Shown here: positions 5,624-14,004 of the stretch, one piece after another
Layout of the letters: each line of letters opens with the position of its first letter
Position numbering within the stretch: the stretch's first letter is position 1
Source: REEB95 sp050729555
GTDB lineage: Bacteria > Pseudomonadota > Alphaproteobacteria > ATCC43930 > CGMCC-115725
NCBI GenBank assembly: GCA_050729555.1
Contig: JBOHLR010000008.1
Location: 1-30,959 of the forward strand
Length of the DNA: 30,959 nt
Direction: 5' to 3'
Program-made: the position numbers and the translations under genes
Notes under the pieces: generated by a model
The model's input: the letters and a program-made list of their open reading frames with translations, nothing else
The model's database searches: none
What the model was told of the DNA's origin: nothing

Positions 5624-6223
5624 CTAGTTGGTGACGAAGCCGGTGAAGTGGGTGCGGATTTCGTTTTCCATCTGGCGGTCGAACTGCGCCATGATGTCCT
5701 TGGTCATGTCGTACCAAGTCTGCTCGCGCTGATCCGGCGAGATATTTTCCGCGACGGTTTGCGATCGTGACGCGTGCGCGGTCGCGGTGCGGACGACAAG
5801 CCCGCTCGAATCGATGATGTTGATCGTCGCCTGCACCGTCATGTCATAGCGTTCCGATTGGTCGGTGGTGAACCAGCCTTGCATGCCCTGTGTGCGCGGT
5901 AGGCTCGTCTCCGTGACGCTTGCGTCGGTGACATCGACCACCGCGCGGTCCGGTCCACCCGTTGCCGACAGCCGGTCGTGCGCCCAATTCTCCAGCGCAT
6001 GCATCGGCGTCACCGGAAATTGCGTCTCGACGTGCGGCGCCGTCGACGACGGCGTGTAGTCCTCGCGCAGGCTAACGGTGTTGACCGCCAGCCCGATCGG
6101 CTGCTGGCCGGTGAAATGGATGTCGGGATATTGCGGATGCGGCGGCGGCGCACTGCACGCGGTCAGCGTCACGGCTCCCGTAACGGCGATGAACGTGACA
6201 CGCACCCAATCATGCATAGGCAT
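5624..6223 (-). CDS. Outer-membrane type lipoprotein, function unknown
   Basis: A 199-residue protein with a lipoprotein signal: MPMHDWVRVTFIAVTGAVTL followed by the lipobox LTAC, so Cys at about residue 24 should be lipidated. The mature part has a proline-rich start (SAPPPHPQYPD), then IGLAVNTVSLREDYTPSS, MHALENWAHDRLSATGGPDR and VVDVTDASVTETSLPRT. It ends with beta-rich YDMTVQATINIIDSSGLVV and a C-terminal helix MTKDIMAQFDRQMENEI. This pattern (a short conserved motif, a W-A.dRl segment, a V.VTDASV strand) resembles small alphaproteobacterial envelope lipoproteins of unknown role. GGAG lies eight bases before the ATG at 6223. It is monocistronic between convergent folE and hslO. Confidence 0.8.
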   Translation of the reverse strand: MPMHDWVRVTFIAVTGAVTLTACSAPPPHPQYPDIHFTGQQPIGLAVNTVSLREDYTPSSTAPHVETQFPVTPMHALENWAHDRLSATGGPDRAVVDVTDASVTETSLPRTQGMQGWFTTDQSERYDMTVQATINIIDSSGLVVRTATAHASRSQTVAENISPDQREQTWYDMTKDIMAQFDRQMENEIRTHFTGFVTN

Positions 6224-6320
6224 GAACTTTCTCCGGCTGTTTTCGTCTGATCGCCCCCTTCGAATGGGCGCGAGACTGGCACCGGAAGGCGACGTTTTCA
6301 AGGCGGGAGCCGGCGTCAAT

Positions 6321-7241
6321 TCAGTGCGGCGCCATCGCGGCGACTGTCTCGTCATCGAAACTATAGGTGGCGTTGCAGAACTCGCAGGTGACGACTAATT
6401 TGCCGTCGACCGCGAGATCGACCAGATCGCGCGACGGCAACGCCGTCAGCATGCGCTCGACGCGCTCGCGCGAGCAGCGGCATTGCGCCGTCAGCGCATG
6501 CGGACGATAGACGCGCACGCCGTCTTCATGGAAGAGCCGGAAGAGCAGCGCCTCGGGCGTCAGATTGGGATCGACCAGTTCCTCCGACGTGCCGGTCGCC
6601 ATCAGGACCATGGCGCGGCGCCACCCTTCGTCTTCGGCTTCGCGCGCCGCATCGGCGCCGCCGTCTTTCGGCAGACGCTCGATCATCAGGGTGCCGCCGC
6701 GCCAGCGCAGCTGTCCGTCCAGATCGCGGCGTTGTCCGACCGCGACCTTGATGCCGGCCTCGACCTGTTCGCTTTGGCGGAAATAATGATGCACGCACTC
6801 GGCCAGCGTCGCGCCTTCGAGCGCGACGATGCCCTGATAGCGTTCGGTGTGTTCGCCCTGGTCCACGGTCAGCGCCAGGTAGCCGGCGCCGAGCAGCCGC
6901 GGCACCGACAATCCGGCGTCGGGGCCGAGCTGCGCCAACTTGGCCGCGTCGAATTGCGCATACCCGCGCACCACGCCCGCGGTCGTCACGTCGGCAACCA
7001 ACAAGCGGATCGGGCCGTCGCCTTTGGTCTGCAACGTGAAAACACCCTCGTATTTGAGCGCGCCCGAAAGCGTGATGGCGAGCGCAATCGCTTCGCCAAG
7101 CAGCGTCGCGACCGGCGCCGGGTAGTCGTGCCGCGTCAGGACCTGGTCGAGCGCAGGCCCGAGGCGGATGAGACGGCCGCGCAAATGGAAGGGATCGATT
7201 TGGAACGGCTGAACGATGTCGTCGGTATGGCTGTCGGGCAT
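6321..7241 (-). CDS. hslO: Redox-regulated chaperone Hsp33
   Basis: A 306-residue cytoplasmic holdase chaperone activated by oxidation. The C-terminal zinc centre is present: Cys254 and Cys256 (QCRCSRERVERML) and Cys286 and Cys289 (TCEFCNATYSF). In the reduced state these bind zinc; oxidation releases it and exposes the client site. The N-terminal domain shows VATLLGEAIALAITLSGALK, FTLQTKGDGPIRLLVADVTT and RGYAQFD, typical of the family. It starts 15 bases after the argF stop on the same strand, so it should be part of the argD-argF-hslO transcript, an order I know from other alphaproteobacteria. The ribosome site before the ATG at 7241 is weak. Confidence 0.95.
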   Translation of the reverse strand: MPDSHTDDIVQPFQIDPFHLRGRLIRLGPALDQVLTRHDYPAPVATLLGEAIALAITLSGALKYEGVFTLQTKGDGPIRLLVADVTTAGVVRGYAQFDAAKLAQLGPDAGLSVPRLLGAGYLALTVDQGEHTERYQGIVALEGATLAECVHHYFRQSEQVEAGIKVAVGQRRDLDGQLRWRGGTLMIERLPKDGGADAAREAEDEGWRRAMVLMATGTSEELVDPNLTPEALLFRLFHEDGVRVYRPHALTAQCRCSRERVERMLTALPSRDLVDLAVDGKLVVTCEFCNATYSFDDETVAAMAPH

Positions 7242-7256
7242 CGTCTCGATATGGGC

Positions 7257-8180
7257 TCAGCCGAGGCACCAGGCAAGGATACCCTTTTGCACATGCATGC
7301 GGTTCTCGGCTTCGTCCCATACGGCCGACTGCGGCCCGTCGATGACCGCAGCCGATACTTCCTCGCCGCGTTTCGCCGGCAGGCAATGCAGGAAGATCGC
7401 GCCACGCTTGGCGTGCGCCATCAGCGCCTCGTCGACGCGGAATGGGCGCAGCATGGCATGGCGCTCGTCGCGGTCCTTGGCGCCCATCGAGACCCAGGTG
7501 TCGGTGACGACGCAGTCGGCACCGGCCACGGCGGCCGCCGGGTCGGTGGTTAGCGTGATTTTCGCGCCCTCGGTGCGCGCCCAATTCACCGCGGCCTCGG
7601 GCGGCGCCAGCTTGGCAGGGCACGCGGCGCGTAGCTCGAAGCCGAAGCGCGCGGCGGCATGGATCCAGCTCACCAGCACGTTGTTGCCGTCGCCGCTCCA
7701 GGCGACGATTTTGCCCTTGGCCGGTCCCTTGCGCTCTTCGAGCGTCATGACGTCTGCCATCACTTGGCAGGGATGGCTCGAATCAGTAAGGCCGTTGATC
7801 ACCGGTACGGTGGCGTTCTGCGCCAGCTCTTCGAGCTTCGCCGGGCTGTCGGTGCGGATCATGATGCCGTCGACGTAACGCGACAGCACGCGCGCCGTGT
7901 CGGCGGTGGTTTCGCCGCGCGAGATCTGGCTGTCGGCGGCGGTCAGCGTGACGACGTCGCCGCCGAGCTGCTTCATCGCCACCTCGAAGCTCAGACGCGT
8001 CCGCGTCGACGGCTTCTCGAAGATCATCGCCAAGATCTTGTCGGCGAGCGGCTTGGTCCGGTCCCGCCCCGATTTGAAGGCGACGGCGTGGCCGAGAATG
8101 TTGCGCAGCTCGCCGGCGTCGATCCGGTCGAGATCGAGGAAGTGGCGCGGCGCCTTGTTGGCGCGGTTCCGGCCGCTCAC
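7257..8180 (-). CDS. argF: Ornithine carbamoyltransferase (anabolic)
   Basis: A 307-residue cytoplasmic enzyme joining ornithine and carbamoyl phosphate to make citrulline in arginine synthesis. Signature residues are all present: STRTR at 58-62 (carbamoyl phosphate), HPCQ at 136-139, DTWVSMG at 227-233 (ornithine) and HCLP at 265-268. I place the start at GTG 8180-8178, which overlaps the argD stop as GTGA. It gives the normal family length and a usual N-terminus (RHFLDLDRIDAGELRNIL); the longer open frame upstream lies over argD and is not coding. Translation is probably coupled to argD. hslO follows 15 bases downstream. Confidence 0.96.
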   Translation of the reverse strand: MSGRNRANKAPRHFLDLDRIDAGELRNILGHAVAFKSGRDRTKPLADKILAMIFEKPSTRTRLSFEVAMKQLGGDVVTLTAADSQISRGETTADTARVLSRYVDGIMIRTDSPAKLEELAQNATVPVINGLTDSSHPCQVMADVMTLEERKGPAKGKIVAWSGDGNNVLVSWIHAAARFGFELRAACPAKLAPPEAAVNWARTEGAKITLTTDPAAAVAGADCVVTDTWVSMGAKDRDERHAMLRPFRVDEALMAHAKRGAIFLHCLPAKRGEEVSAAVIDGPQSAVWDEAENRMHVQKGILAWCLG

Positions 8181-9346
8181 GACCAGGCCCGCGCGACGCC
8201 GTCGACGATGCCGGCGGCCTCGTCGACATGCCGTTCGTCGATGATCAGCGGCGGCAGCAGCCGCACCGCGTTCTCGCCGGCGCCGACGGTCAGCAATCCG
8301 GCGCGGCGCAGCCGTTCGACCATTTCGAGATTGGGGACCACGCTTTTGAATCCGGTGAGCAGGCCCTTGCCGCGCACCTCGGCGAAGATTTTGGGATAGG
8401 CCTTCGCCAGGGCTTCGAGCTTGCCGCGCAGGGTCTTGGCGACGCGCTCGACCTGCGGCAGGAAGCCGGGTTCTGTCATCACCGTCAGCACTTCGTTTGC
8501 CACCGCCATGGCGAGCGGATTGCCGCCGAACGTCGAGCCGTGCGTGCCGGCCGTCATACCCTTCGCCGCCTTCTCGGTGGCAAGAAAGGCGCCAACCGGA
8601 AAACCGCCGGCCAGACCTTTGGCCAACGCCATGATGTCGGGTTTCACGCCGGCCCATTCGTGCGCGAACAGCTTGCCGGTGCGGCCCATGCCGGTTTGCA
8701 CCTCGTCGAAGATCAGCAGCAGGCCGAATTCGTCGCACATCGCGCGCAGACCCTTGAGATAGTCGGTCGACGCCACCGCCAAGCCGCCTTCGCCTTGCAC
8801 GGGCTCGACGATGACGCCGGCGGTCTCCTTCGTCACCTTGGCGCGCATTTCGTTCAGATTACCGTACGCAACGTGGTCGAAGCCGGGCGCCGGCGGTCCG
8901 AAGCCTTTCAGGTATTTCTCGGCGCCGGCGGCGGCGAGCGTCGCCAAGGTGCGGCCATGGAACGAGCCGATGCACGCGATCAGGCGATAGCGTTCGCCGT
9001 GGCCCGATTCAGCGTGATATTTGCGCGAGACCTTGATCGCGCCTTCCATCGCTTCGGCGCCCGAATTGCAGAAGAAGACGGTGTCGGCGAAGCTCAATTC
9101 GACCAGCCGTTCGGCCAGCCGCTTCTGCCCGGCGATCTGGTAGAGATTCGAGCAATGCCAAAGTTGCTGCGCCTGCGCGGACAACGCGGCGACGAGACGC
9201 GGATGGGCGTGACCGAGCGACGTCACCGCGACGCCGCTCGAAAAATCGAGATAGCGCCGTCCGTCGGCGGTGTAGAGATAAGGACCCTCGCCGCGGTCGA
9301 ACGTCAGTTCGCTCCGCGCGTAAGTCGGCATAACGGCTGGAATCAC
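8177..9346 (-). CDS. argD: Acetylornithine aminotransferase
   Basis: A 389-residue class III PLP-dependent aminotransferase that makes N-acetylornithine in arginine synthesis and may also act as succinyldiaminopimelate aminotransferase for lysine. Visible marks are CNSGAEAMEGAIKVSRKY (93-110), SFHGRT (128-133), the PLP-stacking region IFDEVQTGMGRTG (212-224) and the Schiff-base lysine Lys243 in ALAKGLAGGFPVGA. The start GTG at 9346 has AGGAGAGG five bases upstream; an internal ATG at 9331 is possible but has no such site. It is the first structural gene of argD-argF-hslO and is preceded by an arginine-rich leader ORF and a hairpin, so its expression may follow arginyl-tRNA charging or arginine supply. 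Confidence 0.96.
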   Translation of the reverse strand: MIPAVMPTYARSELTFDRGEGPYLYTADGRRYLDFSSGVAVTSLGHAHPRLVAALSAQAQQLWHCSNLYQIAGQKRLAERLVELSFADTVFFCNSGAEAMEGAIKVSRKYHAESGHGERYRLIACIGSFHGRTLATLAAAGAEKYLKGFGPPAPGFDHVAYGNLNEMRAKVTKETAGVIVEPVQGEGGLAVASTDYLKGLRAMCDEFGLLLIFDEVQTGMGRTGKLFAHEWAGVKPDIMALAKGLAGGFPVGAFLATEKAAKGMTAGTHGSTFGGNPLAMAVANEVLTVMTEPGFLPQVERVAKTLRGKLEALAKAYPKIFAEVRGKGLLTGFKSVVPNLEMVERLRRAGLLTVGAGENAVRLLPPLIIDERHVDEAAGIVDGVARAWS

Positions 9347-9390
9347 AGGACCCTCTCCTCGGCAATGAAGGCGCAGGAATACGGACGGCG

Positions 9391-9413
9391 GCGACGACGC
9401 TTAGCGTCGTCGC
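9391..9413 (-). promoter_or_regulatory. 10-bp hairpin overlapping the end of the arginine leader ORF
   Basis: Perfect arms at 9413-9404 (GCGACGACGC) and 9400-9391 (GCGTCGTCGC) enclose a three-base loop, TAA. The 5' arm holds the last three arginine codons of the leader ORF and the loop is its stop codon, so a translating or stalled ribosome must keep the stem open. No T-run follows, so it does not look like a simple terminator; argD begins 44 bases further on. Confidence 0.75.
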
Positions 9414-9475
9414 GGCAGCGCGACCGTTCGCAGTTCCTGTTCGTGCCGGGTCGAGCACCCGTTTGCACGCTTCAT
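9401..9475 (-). CDS. Arginine-rich leader peptide upstream of argD
   Basis: A 24-codon ORF beginning MKRANGC and ending ALPRRR before TAA. It has six arginines in 24 residues (positions 3, 10, 16, 22, 23, 24), with three consecutive arginine codons (CGA CGA CGC) directly before the stop. GGAG (plus-strand 9483-9486) sits seven bases before its ATG, and a strong promoter lies just upstream. The ORF ends 54 bases before the argD start. Each element is seen in the sequence. That it senses arginine is inference by analogy with leader peptides that contain codons for the product amino acid (trp, his, ilv, leu). It is too short for usual gene finders. Confidence 0.7.
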   Translation of the reverse strand: MKRANGCSTRHEQELRTVALPRRR

Positions 9476-9508
9476 CGCTTGGCTCCAGTCCTCCGGGGAG
9501 GTGCGCGG

Positions 9509-9538
9509 AGTATGGGGCGGCCGTTAAGCGCCTGTCAA
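9509..9538 (-). promoter_or_regulatory. Strong sigma-70 type promoter for the argD leader and operon
   Basis: On the minus strand TTGACA (9538-9533), 18 bases, then CATACT (9514-9509). The -35 box is perfect and the -10 matches five of six. Transcription would begin near 9502, giving a leader of about 155 bases before argD that contains the short ORF and hairpin. The promoter starts 15 bases after the stop of the upstream permease gene. Confidence 0.7.
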
Positions 9539-9552
9539 CGCCGGGCGAATCG

Positions 9553-10353
9553 TCACGCCTTGAGCTTGTAGCCGCGCTTGAACATGGCGTGGCACAGCAG
9601 GATGAGGAGCGCGTTGGTGACGATCATCACCGCGACGCCGAGCGCCAGCGAGCTGTCGGCATGGCCGGTGAGGCCATAACGGAAGCCGTCGATCATGTAG
9701 AAAAACGGGTTGGCCAGCGCGATGTCCCGCCATACGCCAGGCAGCACGTCGATCGAATAAAACGTGCCGGACAGGAACGACAACGGCGTGACGATGAAGT
9801 TGGTGACGGCCGCGATGTGGTCGAATTTATCGGCCCAGATCGCGCCGATGATGCCAAGCACCGACAGGCACAGTGACGCGGCCACCGCGTGGAACACCGC
9901 GAGCCCGAAATCGTAGATATGCAATGGCACGAAAACTTCGATCACCGCCGCGACGACGATGCCGACGACGAGGCCGCGCGTTACGCCGCCCAAGGCGAAG
10001 CCCCAGACCAGCTCGCCCGGACTCAGTGGCGGCATCAGCACGTCGACGATGTTGCCTTGGATCTTCGCGATCATCAGCGACGACGACGTATTGGCAAAAG
10101 CGTTTTGCACCATCGCCATCATGATCAAACCCGGCGCCAGAAACTCGGTGTAGGGAATACCGCCGACCGTGCGCGTCTGGCCGCCCAGCGCCAGCAGGAA
10201 GATCGCCAGGAACAGCAACGTCGTCACCACGGGCGCGGCGATCGTCTGCGTGTAAACCTTGACGAAGCGCCGCACCTCGCGGACGTATAGCGTCCACAGG
10301 CCGAGCCAATTGACCGTGCCGATCCTGCGGACCGCCGGACCCGCCGTATCCAT
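9553..10353 (-). CDS. ABC-2 type transporter permease (YadH-like)
   Basis: A 266-residue inner-membrane protein with about six membrane segments, of the ABC-2 permease family. The N-terminal amphipathic region (NWLGLWTLYVREVRRFVKVY) precedes TIAAPVVTTLLFLAIFLLAL. Then come a loop with YTEFLAPGLIMMAMVQNAFA, further helices, and the C-terminal LANPFFYMIDGFRYGLTG, which is typical of the YadH/NodJ branch. The ATG at 10353 is favoured over upstream non-hydrophobic sequence. The ATPase partner, normally adjacent, is absent on both sides: recX is divergent and the arginine unit lies downstream. It must use an ATPase encoded elsewhere or be a leftover. Substrate unknown. Confidence 0.85.
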   Translation of the reverse strand: MDTAGPAVRRIGTVNWLGLWTLYVREVRRFVKVYTQTIAAPVVTTLLFLAIFLLALGGQTRTVGGIPYTEFLAPGLIMMAMVQNAFANTSSSLMIAKIQGNIVDVLMPPLSPGELVWGFALGGVTRGLVVGIVVAAVIEVFVPLHIYDFGLAVFHAVAASLCLSVLGIIGAIWADKFDHIAAVTNFIVTPLSFLSGTFYSIDVLPGVWRDIALANPFFYMIDGFRYGLTGHADSSLALGVAVMIVTNALLILLCHAMFKRGYKLKA

Positions 10354-10421
10354 GTTGAATCCCGTCTCCAAGACGGTGAAGCTTAGCAGGGGAGGGTCGG
10401 TGCACGCCAAGACAACCCGCG

Positions 10422-11006
10422 ATGTCAGAGCCGCGCAAGGCGCGTAAGCTGTCGCGCCGGATGACGGCCGAGCGGCTGGAGAACATCGCGCTCCACTATC
10501 TCGGCCGTTATGCCAGCTCGAGCGGCAATTTGCGGCGCGTACTGATGCGCCGCGTCGAACGCGCCGCCGCCGCGCACGGCGATGACCCGGCCGACGGCGC
10601 ACGCGTGGTCGATGCGCTCATCGCGTGCTATCAGCGCTCAGGCCTGATCGACGATCGCGCCTATGCGATGCAGAAGGCGACCAGCTTGCAGCGGCGCGGT
10701 GCGTCGCGCTTCGGTATCCGCGGCAAGCTGCGGCAGAAAGGCGTTGAGGCCGATCTGATCGACGACGCCGTGACAACGCTGGACGAAGGCGGCTCCGGCG
10801 TGGGTGAGCTCGCCGCCGCTTGCGCGCTGATCCGGCGGCGGCGGCTCGGTCCATATCGCGCGGCGGGTCAGCGCGCGGCGATGCGGCAGAAGGATCTGGC
10901 GACGCTGGCGCGCGCGGGATTCGGCGTCGATGTCGCACGTCGCGCGTTGGCGGCGCCCGATCGCGTGACGCTCGAGGCCTGGGGACGCGGCGAAGCCGAA
11001 GATTGA
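10422..11006 (+). CDS. recX: RecX family regulatory protein
   Basis: A 194-residue protein of the RecX family, which binds RecA filaments and limits recombinase activity. The three-helix repeats are visible: RMTAERLENIALHYLGRYAS, then NLRRVLMRRVERAAA, then a linker with VVDALIACYQRSGLIDDRAY and the strongly conserved AMQKATSLQRRGASRFGIRG. KLRQKGVEADLIDDAV follows, and the C-terminal repeat has RRRRLGPYRAAGQR and KDLATLARAGFGVDVARRAL. The ATG at 10422 has only a weak ribosome site. It is divergent from the ABC permease (68 bases apart) and ends seven bases from the convergent mechanosensitive channel gene. recA is not in the window, as is common in alphaproteobacteria. Confidence 0.85.
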   Translation: MSEPRKARKLSRRMTAERLENIALHYLGRYASSSGNLRRVLMRRVERAAAAHGDDPADGARVVDALIACYQRSGLIDDRAYAMQKATSLQRRGASRFGIRGKLRQKGVEADLIDDAVTTLDEGGSGVGELAAACALIRRRRLGPYRAAGQRAAMRQKDLATLARAGFGVDVARRALAAPDRVTLEAWGRGEAED

Positions 11007-11013
11007 ACGCCGG

Positions 11014-13272
11014 TCAGGCCGGTTTACGGATTTTCGCGCCGTTGCGCACGCGTGCTGTCGCCGGCCCGGCGTCATCGTCGCCGAAATAGATCGTGCGCGC
11101 GGGGAACGGCATTTCGATGTCTTCGCGCTCGAACGCCAGTTTCATGCGCCGGTTGAATTCGCGGCCGACCGCCCATTGACGGATCGGCTGGGTCTTGATC
11201 CGCACCATGAGGATGACCGCAGAGTCGGCGAAGCGATCGACGCCGACAACATCGAGCGGCTCCAGGATCCAGCGTGTGAACGGTTTCTCCTTGCGCATCT
11301 CCTCGACGATCGCGGTGAGAACCTTGACGACCCGGTCGGTGTCTTCGCGATAGCCGATGCCCACATTGGCGACGTAATACGAATAATCCTTGGTCAAATT
11401 CTGGATGACCGTGACCGCGCTGAACGGCACGGTCATCAGCGAGCCATCTTGCCCGCGCAACTTGACCGTCATGATCGACATCGCTTCGACGACGCCGGAA
11501 TGGCTGCTGCCCAAATCGACCACGTCACCAACGGCAAACGTGTCGTCGACCAGGACGCCGATGCTTGTCAGCAGGCCCTTGATGATCGATTGCGATCCGA
11601 AGCCGGCGATCAAGCCGAACACGCCCGCACCGGCGAGCAGCGCGCCGACGTTGATACCGATCGCGCCGAGAACCGCGAAGATCACGAAGATGCCGATGAT
11701 GACGACGGCGATGATGCGCAGAAACGGCACCATGGTCTGCGCCCGCGCGCGCCGCCGGCTGTCGTCCTCGAGCCGCATCATGTGATTTTCAATCGCCAGG
11801 ACGAACACTTCCCAGGCGACGATCGCCGCTGCGATCGCGATGGCGATGCTGGCGAGACTGCCGACGGCCGAGCTCGACGCCGCCGTCTGGACCCAAACGA
11901 ACGCGTCGATACCCCACGCCTGCAGCAGCGCCAACGCCGCCATGACGTAAATCGCTACCGACGCCAGCGTCGTCAAAATCGGAATATAGCGGTTAGTTCG
12001 GCTTTCAAGGGTGGGAAACCGTGCCTTGAGTTCGGGCTTGATCGCGAATCCGTGCTCGCTCGCGCGACTGATGAATTGTACGGCGAGGCCCGCCGCCAGC
12101 ACGACGACAACGCTGAACAGCGTCGCGCGCAGCAAAACCAGGAAGCCACCCTCGATGTGCAGCACCGACACGCCGAACGTGCCGACGACGACAATGATCG
12201 CCAGGATGTGCCACACCGCGGCCAGGCGCTGGCGCAGCAGCCGCCAGCCGCGCCCTCGGCCGGTCACGGGCTCGCCGGAGCCGCGCATCCACATCGCCAC
12301 TGTCGTTTTGTTCTGCAGAACGAAGATGACCGCCAAGATGCCGAGCACGAGCACGACGATGCGCAGCAGGATGGCGTAGATCGCGCCGGGGACGTGCAGC
12401 CACCAGCCGCAACCGGCGACGGCGAATCCATAGAGGCCGAAATTGGCGAACCGCCGGATCCAGATATAGAGGTAGTTACGGGTCTCTTCGCCGAGCGGAT
12501 ACAGCGTCAGAGCGCTCGGCGACAGCAGGAGCACGCGCGCAGTCGCCGCGACGATACGCGACCACAGGTACGCCGAGATGACGGTCATCGCGACCTGTTC
12601 GGCGACGAACCGTTTCGCGGCCAGCGGCAAGACGAAGAACGCCACGGCGGCGAACGCCGCGATCGGCAACGCCTCGAATATGGCGTTGATGAGGAGATAT
12701 ACCAGGCGCCACGTCAGCGCTTCGCCCGATCGCGCGCCAAACCGTCGCGCCGGTGCGCGCATGAGAAGCCATACAAGCCAGTCGGCGACGAGCGCCAAGC
12801 CGAGGATGACCGCCAGCCGCGTCGTGACCTCGTACCAGCCGTGACGGGTCTGTTCGTTGCTCGCCTGGTCGCGTATCCACGAAACGATGCGCGGCGCGTC
12901 GACCGCGACGGTCGCCGCAGCCAGGACCTCGTCGCCGATCGCATGAGCGCCGTCCGCCAAGCTGGCGAAGAAATTACGCAACGCGTGCGACGGCGAGGTC
13001 TTTTGGACGCCGCGCTGTGCGGCGATCAAGCCCTGGAGCTCGGTCACCAGTTTCTTGCGCGCTGCCGGGTCCTGGATCGTATTGACCAGGTTCTGCAGAT
13101 CGTCGGCCGTCACTGGCGCGGCCGGCGCCGATGCCGCGGGCGTGACGGCCGACGGATGAGGGTCAGGCGCGGGCGTCGTCTGCGCGAAGGCGCTGGCGGC
13201 CGTCAAACTCGACAGCAGCGCGATGGTGAGCGCGAGCGTGCGCAAGGAGCGGGCGGCGTTCAAGGCGCGCAA
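11014..13272 (-). CDS. Large mechanosensitive ion channel (MscS family, YbiO-like)
   Basis: A 752-residue protein with a Sec signal peptide (ALTIALLSSLTAASAFA, cleavage near residue 30), a periplasmic helical domain (DLQNLVNTIQDPAARKKLV) and about ten membrane segments up to residue 560. The C-terminal MscS core has the pore helix ALLAGAGVFGLIAGFGSQSI, then IKGLLTSIGVLVDDTFAVGD and the beta domain VVDLGSSHSGVVEAMSIMTV, and ends in EMPFPARTIYF. Length and layout match E. coli YbiO (about 740 residues), a channel opened by membrane tension in osmotic downshock. The start is TTG at 13272, chosen because it leads directly into the signal peptide; it has only a GGACGG-like ribosome site. The LysE-type gene lies 31 bases upstream on the same strand. 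Confidence 0.9.
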   Translation of the reverse strand: MRALNAARSLRTLALTIALLSSLTAASAFAQTTPAPDPHPSAVTPAASAPAAPVTADDLQNLVNTIQDPAARKKLVTELQGLIAAQRGVQKTSPSHALRNFFASLADGAHAIGDEVLAAATVAVDAPRIVSWIRDQASNEQTRHGWYEVTTRLAVILGLALVADWLVWLLMRAPARRFGARSGEALTWRLVYLLINAIFEALPIAAFAAVAFFVLPLAAKRFVAEQVAMTVISAYLWSRIVAATARVLLLSPSALTLYPLGEETRNYLYIWIRRFANFGLYGFAVAGCGWWLHVPGAIYAILLRIVVLVLGILAVIFVLQNKTTVAMWMRGSGEPVTGRGRGWRLLRQRLAAVWHILAIIVVVGTFGVSVLHIEGGFLVLLRATLFSVVVVLAAGLAVQFISRASEHGFAIKPELKARFPTLESRTNRYIPILTTLASVAIYVMAALALLQAWGIDAFVWVQTAASSSAVGSLASIAIAIAAAIVAWEVFVLAIENHMMRLEDDSRRRARAQTMVPFLRIIAVVIIGIFVIFAVLGAIGINVGALLAGAGVFGLIAGFGSQSIIKGLLTSIGVLVDDTFAVGDVVDLGSSHSGVVEAMSIMTVKLRGQDGSLMTVPFSAVTVIQNLTKDYSYYVANVGIGYREDTDRVVKVLTAIVEEMRKEKPFTRWILEPLDVVGVDRFADSAVILMVRIKTQPIRQWAVGREFNRRMKLAFEREDIEMPFPARTIYFGDDDAGPATARVRNGAKIRKPA

Positions 13273-13303
13273 GCTTAGCCGTCCGTTCGGCTTGCGCCAA
13301 CGG

Positions 13304-13924
13304 TCACAGCAATCCAGCGAGACGCCCTGCAGCCGCGCCCAGGAGTCCGATGCCGGAAAGCGTCAGCAGGCCGCCGGAGAACCGCGGCAGCCACGACATG
13401 CCGATACGGCGCAGCCACGGTGCCGCTAGACACAGGCTGATCCACCAGGCCAGCGAGCCGGAAAAAACGCCCGTGACCAGGACGGCGATGCTGAGCCTAC
13501 CGGACGCCGGATCGAAGCCGATCTGCGTGAAGATCGCGGCGAAAACCAAAATCGTGACCGGATTGGCGATGGCGAGCGCAAAGGTCGAGATGAACGCCGC
13601 CGCCGAACGCTCGTGTCCGATCGGTCGGACCTGAACCGGCCTTGGCGCGATCAGCCCTTTGATCCCGACGATCAACAGGAACACACCGCCGCCGATTCCG
13701 AGCGTATCGCGCCAGGCGAATAGCCAATCGCGGATGAACGTGAGCCCGAATCCGGCGATCGCGCCGAACGATGCGTCCGCGCAAGCGGCGCCAAACCCGG
13801 ACACCAGCCCGAAGATAGCGCCTTCGACCACGGTGCGGCGCACGCACAGCATGCCGGCCGGCCCAACCGGAACCGCGAGGATAAGGCCGACGGCGATGCC
13901 CTTGGCGAAGATGAGAAGCAGCAT
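13304..13924 (-). CDS. LysE/RhtB family exporter
   Basis: A 206-residue inner-membrane protein with about six membrane segments. It shows the family N-terminus, LILAVPVGPAGMLCVRRTV, followed by GLVSGFGAACADASFGAIAG, the conserved glycine/aspartate region of LysE translocators. A cytoplasmic loop APRPVQVRPIGHERS and ALAIANPVTILVFAAIF follow. These proteins export amino acids or small metabolites by proton antiport; the substrate cannot be told from sequence. I start at ATG 13924 (MLLLIFAKGIAVGL) because the longer frame adds a polar tail; no clear ribosome site is seen. It may be co-transcribed with the mechanosensitive channel gene 31 bases downstream. Confidence 0.88.
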   Translation of the reverse strand: MLLLIFAKGIAVGLILAVPVGPAGMLCVRRTVVEGAIFGLVSGFGAACADASFGAIAGFGLTFIRDWLFAWRDTLGIGGGVFLLIVGIKGLIAPRPVQVRPIGHERSAAAFISTFALAIANPVTILVFAAIFTQIGFDPASGRLSIAVLVTGVFSGSLAWWISLCLAAPWLRRIGMSWLPRFSGGLLTLSGIGLLGAAAGRLAGLL

Positions 13925-14004
13925 GGTTCTGGTTTCGGCGCGTGCGCCGCGGACCATAGTCCAGCAGCCCAGCCGAGGACCAGCGGGCCGCTACGGCCGC
14001 CGTC

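Noticed and set aside
11176..13278. 700-codon open frame on the plus strand
   Set aside because: It lies opposite the mechanosensitive channel gene; its composition (very rich in Arg, Asp and Gln) is typical of the antisense of a high-GC gene, and it has no recognisable domain.
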